Source: Alviniconcha marisindica (lineage: Eukaryota > Mollusca > Gastropoda > Provannidae). From it: 64,000 nt of DNA. Location: NCBI GenBank assembly GCA_018857735.1, contig JABMCL010002596.1, positions 55,001-119,000 on the forward strand. Direction: 5' to 3'. The notes beneath the pieces were generated by a model that did not search any database, was not told the DNA's origin, and worked only from the letters and a program-made list of their open reading frames with translations. Every line of letters starts with the position of its first letter. Within the stretch, counting starts at the first letter, position 1. The translations under genes and the position numbers were made by a program. Shown in pieces: positions 1 through 17,491 of this stretch.

Positions 1-6817
<6,817 letters not shown>

Positions 6818-7830
6818 AACATGACGTCACTCGCGCAATGACGTGGCGAAATAGTCATCACTGACATACCCAGAGCTCTGGGTTTAATTAATTTGCTGAA
6901 GAGCTCGCCTGCTGGCGGCCGCAAAACCGAGGTTGTGGGCCCGAGGCTGAGACTGATGTCAGCTTTGAAACACAAGGTTTTTTGGGGGGGGAGGCAAAGT
7001 GTCTCATCGCTTCGTATGTATGGCGCTAGACTAGTTGGTTGTGTGTGACGTCATCACATCAGCATGTGAGCCGTGATGGCGTCACGCAGTGTTGACGTTT
7101 GGTTACTGTCAGAGCCAGACTAATTTCCCTTCCCCCTAAAATGGTTAGCATTAATCCGGGTTCATCAGAAATCTCTGAGATCATTGACCTGGGTCCTGAC
7201 GTCATCACATGAACTGTCCAGTGACGTCACTGACTGAAACATCTGATTTGATGACAGTGACAGTAGTTCATTTTTCTTGCTGCGTAATACTAGTGTTGCT
7301 TTACACAACTCTTGTCTTCTTCTTCTTTTTCTTTCTTTCTTCTTTTTCAAAAAAAGGAAAGGGAATATATTTTCCTTTACTTTCTGTGTAAACAGATGTT
7401 AACATACATACATTTTGGAAATAATAATAATAATAATAATAATAGATAGCTTTTGTATAGCGCTATTCTCTGGTGTACCCAAACTCACTGCGCTTAATAT
7501 AATATAACCGATACTAAACAGAAATAATAGCTGATCATTTGTTTTCGTGCAAACAGAAAGGAGCTTCGTGACTGTGTTTCAGCTGATTGCGACACAGACG
7601 TAGAACAATATTAACGTACACATAATAATACTGAACGTTACTCTGTGTCTGTATGATGGTGACCGAAAAACGTGCTTGTGTGTTGGTGTTATTTGACGAT
7701 ACCTTCGCCGTCACTGATTAGCGTGCTCCCTGCCACTCACAGCTTTATTAACTTGTTTACGCTACAGCCACATGTTAACGTGTTGTTTTATTACCAACTC
7801 GCAGCTGTTTCCTCCAAACGGAAGGAATTT
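6818..7830 (+). other. Probable DCLK 3' UTR and flank
   Basis: No coding sequence is recognised after the DCLK stop. The stretch is rich in GTGACGTCA-like words and has a CTTCTTTTTC tract near 7316-7350 and an AATAATAAT run near 7420. I could not place the polyadenylation site with confidence. Confidence 0.4.
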
Positions 7831-7834
7831 TTGA

Positions 7835-8325
7835 TTGGTTGATTGATGATCGCTTATATAGCGCTATTCTCCGCTCTCTTGAGCAGACTCACTGCGCTCG
7901 CATGTGAGTCTACATGAGTGACTAGCTTTTCAGTTATTGCGCGTTTTTGAATATCCACCGAAGTGGTGTACTTACAGCGCTGGCATAGCTGGTGCCACAT
8001 GAAACTGCTGCCGTCTCGGCGCAAGTTCTGTGGACACCATACAACCATGCACCATGTCACTTCATGCAAAGCCACATACGTAAGGTGTATGCGTGTTTAG
8101 CTGTAACCTGCCACCTGCACTTTTGGCAGAATGACCGGGATCTGTTACGTGCTACTGCGGTAACACGGGGGTGGTACGGATACCGAAATAAGAGTCAGCA
8201 CAGAAAGTCGACCCTGGAGAAGAAATTATCCCGCCGCTCCTGCAGGGATTCGAACCCGCGATATTTCAATCACGAGTCCGGCGCTCTAACCACTGAGCCA
8301 TCCCAGCCATGACAAACGCACGTAC
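7835..8325 (-). mobile_element. tRNA-derived SINE, family A, full length, - strand
   Basis: Reading the - strand, it starts with a tRNA-like head: GGCTCAGTGGTTAGAGCGCC resembles an A box, and GGGTTCGAATCCC is a B box (plus-strand GGGATTCGAACCC near 8245). It has a central block with CCATGTGAAACTGC-like sequence on the reverse strand, and a tail with AGCGCTATATAAGCGATCA. Copies occur throughout this window. Confidence 0.88.
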
Positions 8326-8669
8326 TCCACCAAGAACAGAAAGAGGCAGTGTGGTTTCCGTTTCTTCCTCTTGGCCTCCATGCAGCAAAAGAAAGCTATG
8401 ACATCATCCGTGGGTTAGCCTACGTCAGTGTGTATTTGCGTCATTCATGTATTCGTGACTCATCAACTACGAGGTAAACAAGCGTTGTGACATGATTGAC
8501 AATACTAGAGTCAAAGGGAGAAGGATAACTATCTAAAATTGCTTGCTAACCTGTTTTAACCTTTTCCCCCGCCAAAAACTAAATAAGTTGTGCAGTTTCT
8601 GTTTTGTTGTTGTTGTTTTTAATAGGTTGTGCAGTTCATACAATTCATCATTTTCAAGAGCGCCTTAGC

Positions 8670-8938
8670 ATGCACAAAAAGTTAGCTAGCGTTCTAAAAC
8701 AAGATCCAAACACATAAACGGTTTGAAAACGAACGCCAATTTGGTCTGACAATACAAAACATGCGCGAATTTCCCTTTGTTTTTTCAAGCGATAAAACTG
8801 ACAACAAACACTCCAGGCATTGAACACACCACAACTGGATAATCGCACATTTTCATTTATATCACCGTTTAACTGTTGTTTTGTTGCTCGAAAAAGGGGT
8901 TTACCCCGAAAATTCGCACGTTTTGCATTGTCATATTA
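8670..8938. mobile_element. Foldback (palindromic) MITE, family F
   Basis: The left arm contains AGCGTTCTAAAACAAGATCC, AAACACATAAACGG and later GCGAATTTCCCTTTGTT. The right arm carries the reverse-complementary motifs (GCTCGAAAAAGGGGTTTACC, GAAAATTCGCACGTTTTGC). The same arms occur at 56395-56690, and single arms at 19335, 40790, 46800 and 55785. Confidence 0.65.
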
Positions 8939-8939
8939 A

Positions 8940-9182
8940 TCCCTTCACTGCCGCAGCCTGTAAAATTCCGCCGGGCTGAGAAGTGCTCCTATGCACGCTT
9001 CCAAACAGTATGTTTGATGATCCTGTAACAAATCTACTTTCAAAACTGTGCATTTTGATAGAAATTCTTTCACATACTCATGCGAAGAGGGGAGGGGGAG
9101 GGGGGGGGCTTTACGATTTCAAATTTGGAACTTTTATTGGTCGTTTTCCGAAAGATGGCACGGCAAGCATGGCAGTGAAAGG
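8940..9182. mobile_element. piggyBac-type MITE, copy 1 (one flank lost)
   Basis: It starts after TTAA (8936-8939) with TCCCTTCACTGCC and ends with GGCAGTGAAAGG, the inverted terminal repeat. Internal sequence such as CTTTTATTGGTCGTTTTC matches the second copy at 50790-51011. The right TTAA is not present. A G-rich run (about 9087-9108) interrupts the middle. Confidence 0.7.
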
Positions 9183-9196
9183 TAGGTAGGTAGGTA

Positions 9197-9822
9197 GTGT
9201 TGCTTCAGTAATGTCCTCGGATGTCAGTTGACATATTAGGGACAAGCTGAGACCAATGCCGAAGCATGGTTCAGTATAGCTTTACGTCCACGGAAACCAC
9301 TGAGAAGGCTCGTTAGGACGGACAGCCCAGGACGCAGACTCCAAGCACTGGTTTATGACATCCTTCCTTCAACCACTGCCGTATTTAGTTGCGTCATAGG
9401 GTCCAGAAAACTGTCAGCTAACGAGCAGTTTTTGTTGGTGCTCAAACAGTAGTAAGTTTGTTACAACAACTCAAATTATATCAGACGTTTGTTTTATAAC
9501 TCACCATGTTGCTTACGCCAGCTCAAATAAAACCACAATCGTTTGAATCGAGACGGAACTCATTTTTTACCCGGGGTGGATACGTCTCATGTTTACGTGC
9601 GTGCTTGGGCGCTAGGTTGCTTCCGACAGTCTTATCAGTACTCAAACCTTTCGGAGGGCGCTGACCGCGTCGGTGGCGGACAGCTGCGCGGAGATAAAGA
9701 GTACCCCTTCAGTGGCGTAACTTGACTAAATCTGGCAGAGTTTGGAGGAAGGTGCCGGAAAGCGATGCTCGGAGTGTGCCCAGGACGGCCACCTCGACTC
9801 TCACACAGCTCCTGAACTATGT
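9197..9822 (-). mobile_element. SINE-like repeat (same family as 5878-6056) split by another transposon
   Basis: The left part at 9197-9334 contains ATGTCCTCGGATGTCAGTTG, and the right part at 9778-9822 holds CAGCTCCTGAACT. Between them lies a 443-base element flanked by a direct repeat of GCCCAGGACG. Confidence 0.75.
9335..9777 (+). mobile_element. Non-autonomous DNA transposon, 9-10 bp target duplication, copy 1
   Basis: It is flanked by GCCCAGGACG at 9325-9334 and 9778-9787, which is sequence of the interrupted SINE. The ends carry imperfect inverted repeats: ACTCCAAGCA near the left end, and ACTCCGAGCA on the opposite strand at the right end. A second, inverted copy lies at 28730-29171. 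Target duplications of 9-10 bases are typical of Mutator-like elements, but no transposase is encoded. Confidence 0.8.
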
Positions 9823-11999
9823 CGGCAGAGAAAGCGTTAAAACTTAGCGTTTGGATCCTGGGATTCCCAGCAAAACCGCTGGCGTTCAACTAGTGTTTGG
9901 TGAGAGGGTAGCGTGTGTAACCATTTCCCCACTATGTGGCTAGTAATGAACTTGCACATGTATACAAAAAACATTGTTATATATATATAAAAAATCGTGT
10001 ACAATATCTTTAATGTTTTTGTTTTCGCATGCCTTTTTCAGTTTTGGGAAACTATGGCTGCGTGAAATATGTGATGTTTTCGTCAGGTGACTGATACGTA
10101 CGCTTAATTGTATGTGTTGTGAGTTCATGCAGTAAGCATCGTTCTAGAATGCCATTTCGTGTGCATCTAGTCTCCTGTATGCTTTTTTCCCCATCTTGCA
10201 GCGTCCTAACTTGTTAATACCGGAACGTTTGTTGCTTATCGCCATTGAATAAAACCCGGCTTAATATATGCATGTGCCCCCCCATACACTCGTCGTCAGT
10301 TTAGTGTCATTCTAAATCTCTGTACATTTATTGAGGATTTTTTTGTTCAACTGTCATTTTTTCGCTGTTCGCCATTCCTATCACGTTTTATGGTTTACGT
10401 GAACACCATTTAAGGATATTCTTGCGGGAAGTCAGCCAGGTAACCGGGGTCGAAAGCGAGGTTGGATTCTATGTTGACCTGGGGTCATTCTTAATGAGCT
10501 AGGTCACGAGATTGAAAGCGAGGCTGTACTGTACAAAAAAAAAAAAAATTGGCAGTCCAACCTCGCTTGAGCTAGGTCATGATTTTGAAAGCGACGCTGG
10601 ACTATGTATACCGGGTTACCCCTAGAGTGTTCACATGGGGAACGCTACAAGAACAAGAAGGCAATGCTCCGGACTGATGTCAAAGAGAGAGAGGGGACAA
10701 TAGTTTATTTCCGTAGGCCTCCGGCCCCTGGAGAGAGAGAGAGAGAGAGAGAGAGGGTGAGAGAGAGAGACAGAGGGAGAGAGAGACAGAGGGAGAGAGG
10801 TGTTGATAAATGGAGCTTTCGCGTTTGCTTGCTGCACATGCGCATTGTGCAGCATCGCCAACCAAATATTGGCACACATTTCATTGTTATTAATGTTTTC
10901 ATGTTCTTATATATCTTTTCTCTCTCGGTTGAATATCATTGTGATTGTCATGTGATTCTGCCTGATTGTGTATCAAGTTATGCATGTGTGAAGGTAAACG
11001 AGGCATATATTACGTAAAAATGGACCGACAGTTATTTATTTTAATGTGTGTGTGTGATCATTAATGTGAAAGTTTTAATACTGCTGGTTAGCAATAATAG
11101 GTTTTACCAGTACTGCATTCGGACGAAAAGTGGTCTCATAGACGTGTGTTGTAATTGCTGATATGGGAAATGATCCGTTTTCTTCAGTCGACAAAAGCTG
11201 TGAAAATTCCCAAAATATGCCAAGGTCCAGCTGGGAGCCAAAGGGCAGGCGCTTTAAAAAAAATTGGTATGACAGTTATCAGGGGCTTCGATGAGCCCAA
11301 CACACACACACAGAGTAATGCAATCAACCCTGACGTAACAGGGCTGGTTGACTGGGCATACAAAGACTGGTGACTGACTTAATTACTGCGGTAATGCAAA
11401 TTAGAAACGTTGAACAGAGCAGCTCTTTTTTCGTTGTTGTTGTGAACGTTACAATACCATCAAAACAGTGAACAATTCCAGATGTTAAGCACCAGAACAG
11501 AAGAAGAACAAAACAGTAAGGCGCCTGTGGTCCCAAGGCTTCTCTTGGCGATAATGTAGACACCCTGATCACTGAAGAACTGATCGCGGTTGTCTGCATC
11601 ATCATCATCAATAAAAGAGAGAAGAAAAAAAACCACCCAGACTATACAGACAATGAGATGTCCATGAAAAGGACAATGAGAACAGGTTTTGTAATGAACC
11701 GTATAATCCTTGCTAACATTGCCTTTGATTCTCTGCTGCTTGTGAGCATTACAGCGCATTTTGCAAACCCACGTTGCCAGTGTACCGAATCTTCTTCATG
11801 CATGCCGATTTTACACTGGACATTTTACGCCCATTAAATTTTTTACATCACTGTGCCTGGCTTTTTGGTTTTAGTGCGCTATGCATCATTGCCTTCCCCT
11901 TCCCTCCTGACGTCCAAGTGCTTTTCTCCTGCTTCCAGTCTGCATCTTCAATTGCTGCCAAACCTGTTATCACCATCCCACCAGAACATGCAGCTGCCC
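9823..11999. other. Intergenic, no gene seen
   Basis: This is intergenic sequence between the DCLK and PAICS 3' ends. It holds three degenerate copies of a segment with GAAAGCGAGGTTGGA/GAGCTAGGTCA (about 10440-10610) and a GA-rich microsatellite (10730-10800). Open frames here show no recognisable protein family. Confidence 0.5.
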
Positions 12000-12019
12000 T
12001 TCTTCTTCATATGGGGCTT

Positions 12020-13720
12020 AATGTCCTTAGATGTCGTGCCCTTAGATGTCGTGCTGACCTATCAGGGACAAACAGCTGCACACACCGGCAAGACTTGTCA
12101 GTGTCTCACTTAATGCCCTCAGATGTCGTGCTGACCTATCAGGGACATGCAGTTGCACACACCGGCAAGACTTGTCAGTGTCTCACTTAATGTCCTCAGA
12201 TGTCATGCTGACCTATCAGGGACGGGCAGCTGCACACACCGGCAAGACTTGTCAGTGTCTCACTTAATGTCCTCAGATGTCATGCTGACCTATCAGGGAC
12301 GGGCAGCTGCACACACTGGCCAGTACTTGTCAGTGTCTCACTTAATGTCCTCAGATGTCATGCTGACCTATCAGGGACAGGCAGCTGCACACACTGGCCA
12401 GGACTTGTCAGTGTCTTACTTAATTTGTCAGTGTCTCACTTAATGTCCTCAGATGTCGTGCTGACCTATCAGGGACAAACAGCTGCACACACCGGCAAGA
12501 CTTGTCAGTGTCTCACTTAATGTCCTCAGATGTCATGCTGACCTATCAGGGACAAACAGCTGCACACACCGGCAAGACTTGTCAGTGTCTCACTTAATGT
12601 CCTCAGATGTCATGCTGACCTATCAGGGACGGGCAGCTGCACACACTGGCAAGACTTGTCAGTGTCTCACTTAATGTCCTCAGATGTCATGCTGACCTAT
12701 CAGGGACAAACAGCTGCACACACTGGCAAGACTTGTCAGTGTCTCACTTAATGTCCTCAGATGTCATGCTGACCTATCAGGGACAAACAGCTGCACACAC
12801 TGGCCAGGACTTGTCAGTGTCTCACTTAATGTCCTCAGATCTCGTGCTGACCTATCAGGGACAGGCAGCTGCACACACTGGCCAGGACTTGTCAGTGTCT
12901 CACTTAATTTGTCAGTGTCTCACTTAATGTCCTCAGATGTCATGCTGACCTATCAGGGACAGGCAGCTGCACACACTGGCCAGTACTTGTCAGTGTCTCA
13001 CTTAATTTGTCAGTGTCTCACTTAATGTCCTCAGATGTCATGCTGACCTATCAGCGACAGGCAGCTGCACACACTGGCCAGTACTTGTCAGTGTCTCACT
13101 TAATGTCCTCATATGTCATGCTGACCTATCAGGGACAGGCAGCTGCACACACCGGCCAGGACTTGTCAGTGTCTCACTTAATGTCCTCAGATGTCATGCT
13201 GACCTATCAGGGACAAACAGCTGCACACACTGGCAGGACTTGTCAGTGTCTCACTTAATGTCCTCAGATGTCATGCTGACCTATCAGGGACAGGCAGCTG
13301 CACACATGGCCGTACTTGCAGGTCCCACTAATTTGTCAGTGTCTCACTTAATGTCCTCAGATGTCATGCTGACCTATCAGGGACAGGCAGCTGCACACAC
13401 TGGCCAGTACTTGTCAGTGTCTCACTTAATGTCCTCAGATGTCATGCTGACCTATCAGGGACAGGCAGCTGCACACACTGGCCAGTACTTGTCAGTGTCT
13501 CACTTAATGTCCTCAGATGTCATGCTGACCTATTAGGGACAGGCAGCTGCACACACTGGCCAGTACTTGTCAGTGTCTCACTTAATGTCCTCAGATGTCA
13601 TGCTGACCTATCAGGGATAGGCAGCTGCACACACTGGCCAGGACTTGATTCTGTCTCACTTAATGCCCTCAGATGTCGCGCTGACCTATCAGGGACAAAC
13701 AGCTGCACACACTTGTCAAG
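12020..13720. repeat. 77-bp satellite array resembling a dispersed SINE tail
   Basis: About 21 copies of a 77-base unit contain CACTTAATGTCCTCAGATGT, CTGACCTATCAGGGACA and GCTGCACACAC. The first half resembles the dispersed SINE tail seen at 5890, 9210, 25385 and 55400 (TTAATGTCCTCAGATGTCAG, ATTAGGGACAAG). Short extra TTTGTCAGTGTCTCACTTAA insertions recur at unit junctions. Confidence 0.92.
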
Positions 13721-13729
13721 TGTCTCAAT

Positions 13730-15690
13730 GTCAATGAAAACAGTCAGCCATAGCAAATTCAACAGTATCTTTCCTCTCTGAAGTGACCAACTTCATCATT
13801 TTGAAGATTGTAGTACATTTTCGTGCAATCTAGCTTATGATAAATACAAGTGTTCAGCATAATTTGGTCTCTACTTCACCAAGTGGGTAAATCTTTTAAA
13901 ATGCACGAACGGGTTCAATTGGTCTTTTTTCAAAGACACGCTGAGAAAAAGAAACAATGGCTTTTCAAAGAGAACAAAGTGAAACAACCTACACGTTTGG
14001 CACCGACACGCACAGCAAAGCAGCGGACACACGATGATGGTACAAGGGAGATGAAAATGATTGAATATCAGACACTGTGCTGGTTTTGCTTAGAAGTCTT
14101 CCTACATGGTGATCAGGCGATGGATAATTTCTCATTGTCAACTTGCCCCATAATACTGCCTCAAACAAAATTTTGAATTTTCACGGCTGACTGTTCTGCA
14201 TTAACCTTTTTAGACCCCCTTGTAGGCAGACGGCAAAAACATGCTTCCAGACTTAACACCAAAGGTTTTCCTTTCTTTCGTATTATTACTGTGAAAGCTG
14301 ACAAGTATTATCCGATTATTGTCATATGTGTCTTATTCTGATACTCGTTTTACAATTTTGGGGAACTTTACATCGTTTACAATGGGCATGAAATGTTGAT
14401 GTGTTACTTGTTTCTAGTCATGTGTAGAACCATTGTCTGGGTCGAGATCCTTCACAGAACTGGACAGTAAATCCTGGACTGGAATGAGGTTGTATGGTTA
14501 CGTTTTTACTCACATCTTTTCCCTTCATAATGTAATTTTGTTTCGTTGTACACTGAATATGTACTTGTACTGCCTCTGTGAAATAAAACAATCCTAACCT
14601 GTGGAACTTCTGCCTATTTCCATGTACTGTTTATGAAGTTGGTGTGCATCTGTTTGTGAAGGGAAAAGCAACACAGGAAAACAGCTGCATCTGTAAAATC
14701 TCACCAGACATCTGGCTGAATCTTATTCCGTAGTTTTGGAGGGTGTCGGGGGCAGTATTCTGTTTTCGGAAATTCCATTTTCCCCCTTTTCTTTAGATAA
14801 TAACTAAAGCAAATATTGCTGATTTTAGTATCAAACCAAACCACCAACCAGTCACAAACTGGTTTTTCTAATAACTAGAAAGGACTGTAAGTAAATACCT
14901 GTAAATGTAACACAAGTGATGATACATGCAACACAGAATATCAGACAACACACACTTGGTTTTTCTGCTCTCAAATACAAATATTTCTTGGTTCTTTCAT
15001 TTTGTGTAACAAGTAACCAATGCATCAGTCATACACAAAAATTAAACTCTCAATGATATTCTGCACAATGCAATTTGTCAGCACCACTTAAAGGAACTAG
15101 CCTACTTGATCATTATTTTGATGTCGCACAGCATCCTGCCCGAATTATAACCATGCACATTCCCACATGGAACAAACAGCTCCAAATGAACATCTCTTGC
15201 TCACTAAACTTACTCTCTGAAGGAATCATGACCTGTAGTATAAACTCTTCAGTAGGAAAAGGGTTAAAATGCTCCCTTAATGTAAATATTACCAGTGCAA
15301 TTCTAATCTGGGTTTTGCAAAAACGGTAAGTAGAACTGGCAGCAAACAAGGACAACAAATGTTTTTGTCCGCCCCAAGTTCTAATCATTGCCACTATGAT
15401 ATTAGGAAGAAAATTTGTGTGCTCACTTCACCCAAGCAACATGATCAAAGAAGCTACAGGTAGCCATAGGGACCGCTCTCACCAGCTATTACAATTGATG
15501 CTGAGCATGTAGATACCAGTCTGAACTGAAATGAACTTGATGGCATTTTCTACATCGAGTCCCAGAAATCACCACAGACACAAGTAGGATTTCATCAATT
15601 CCAACTGTTTACTTGACCTCTGCTACCTGTTGAAGAAAGGCCAGCCTTCCTGAATCCCAAAAACATTCTGAGAGGTCTAGTTACTTTAAT
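13730..15690. other. Intergenic, no gene seen
   Basis: Mostly unique AT-rich sequence with no convincing exon on either strand. A + strand AATAAA at about 14581 could be a polyadenylation signal, but nothing links it to a transcript. Confidence 0.4.
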
Positions 15691-15694
15691 ATTA

Positions 15695-16145
15695 TTATTG
15701 ATCACTTTTATATAGCGCTATGCTCCGCTCTCGAGCAGACTCACTGCACTCGCATGTGATTCTACATGAGTGAATAGTTTTTTATAGCGCGTTTTTGAAT
15801 ATCCACCGAAGTGATGTACTTACAGCGCTGGCATGGCTGGTGCCACATGAAACTGCTGCCGTCTCGGCGCGTTCTGTGTACACCACACAACCATGCACCA
15901 TGTCACCTCATGCAAAGCCACATACGTAAGGTGTATGCGTGTTTAGCTGTAACCTGCCATCTGCACTTTTGGCAGAATGACCGGGGTCTTTTACGTGCTA
16001 ATGCGGTAACAGGGGGTGGAATGGATACCGAAATAAGAGTCGGCACAGAAAATTTACCCTGGAGAAGAAAATTATCCCGCTACTCTTGCAGGGATTCGAA
16101 CCCGTGACCTTTTGATCACGAGTCTGGCGCTCTAACAACTCTCAA
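15695..16145 (-). mobile_element. tRNA-derived SINE, family A, - strand
   Basis: It is closely similar to the copy at 7835-8325, with plus-strand motifs TATAGCGCTATGCTCCGCTC, CCACCGAAGTGATGTACTTA and GGGATTCGAACCC (B box complement) in the same order. It starts next to an ATTATTATT tail. Confidence 0.88.
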
Positions 16146-16149
16146 GACT

Positions 16150-17327
16150 ATTGCAGCTAACTATCAGGGGTAGGGTGGGGTGCAGGGGATGGAATGGGGG
16201 TTAGGCGGAGGCAAATTTCCCATTAACAAAAGGCTGGAAGGGAAATAGTGTATCAAACAGGGTATAGGCACACTTCATGAATTTTGCGTACTGTCAATAA
16301 CGATAACAATTTGTCTGTCAAATAATGAAGCCACATGCACACTGGAAAAGAACATTTATTTCTATTGGGCAATTCAGCGAAGCTGGTTTGCTAGAGTGAA
16401 TGCGCTTTGTAATCTTCCGTGCAAGACGTCGCAGCGCAATTCTGGGCCGATTTCTGAGTAGGCGTTGCCTCACGCTGTGTATAACAGTGGAAGTTGAACC
16501 TAGAATTGCAAAGCAGTACAAATGCCAATACTGTTGCAGTTGCAAAAATTACTGTGGAAAGGGGGTGAAGGGTGGAAAAAAGTGTCAGTGGGTCGTTTTT
16601 TTGCTGACCAGAAGATCGCGAGTTCATGGAAAAAATGCGTTTTGGGGCATCCTATAGCACGAGCAATAAGTTATTGCTTGTTGCCAGACACATTCTGACT
16701 ACAGGCCTCCAAAAATGCCTTTAAAGTTGGCAGTGTAAAATTCCCAAATTCACTGTCACTGCCTTCCATTGTGAAGAAAGTACGCACCAGAAGTAAAAGC
16801 AGCCAAGGGACTTAAGCGATGCCAGTCAAAAGTCAAGGGAGTTAACAACCCTGCCTGAATCGCCCAATAGTACTGGTCTGAGGTAGTTTCTGATTTTGTC
16901 CAATTCAGTTTTTTGTCCAATTCAGATTTTGTCCAATTCAGTTTTTAACAACTGTGTGTATGCAAAGCAAAAACTGATGAACAGCTGCCACATAAAAAGT
17001 ATGTAAATCATATAGAAGTCAAACTACAGTTTATGAAAATATGAGTCATGAAAATGAGAAAAGAACATGGCATGATACTAACGCTTTCGAGTATTACAAA
17101 TTTCCTTGACGATGATCACAATCCTTACAAAATTTCAAAAATAAACAGGCTCTCAATACCAAACAGCCACTGACTTACTCCATTTCTGTCACTTTCTTGT
17201 CTTACTCCAATTTGTCTTACTTTCATGACTTACTCCAATTTTTGTCACTTTCATGATTTACTCCAATTTCTGTCACTTTCATGATTTCAGATCACTGACA
17301 AAAACACACAGCCACCTTAACACTCCT
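16150..17327 (-). other. Probable PAICS 3' UTR and flank
   Basis: No coding exon is seen. Near 17180-17290 there is a short tandem repeat with ACTCCAATTTCTGTCACTTT just 3' of the PAICS stop. A plus-strand TTTATT at about 16355 would be AATAAA on the - strand, but assigning it to PAICS is speculative. Confidence 0.35.
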
Positions 17328-17491
17328 CTACTTGTCGTCTCGCACTTTCTGGTCGGCCTTGATCAGGTCAATCCAGGTGTTGAGCTTTCGCGCGCGAAGC
17401 TTACTCCAGATGACGTGGTCCGACAGAGATAACGTCTGAGCTGCGTTCAGTGCTGCTGCTTCAGGGGACATCACTGTCCCACACCCCAGTC
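17328..17491 (-). CDS. PAICS: PAICS terminal exon
   Basis: It encodes [18 protein letters not shown] and continues to [18 protein letters not shown], matching the C-terminus of AIR carboxylase. The stop TAG is complementary to 17328-17330. The acceptor AG is complementary to 17492-17493 after TTTCC. Confidence 0.95.

Noticed and set aside
12020..13720. CRISPR-like regular repeats
   Set aside because: The arrays lack unique spacers, units are continuous, the genome is eukaryotic, and no cas genes are present. The same applies to all other arrays here.
16390..16660. Overlapping open frames on both strands
   Set aside because: No recognisable domain or splice context. They lie just beyond the PAICS 3' end, probably in UTR or flank.
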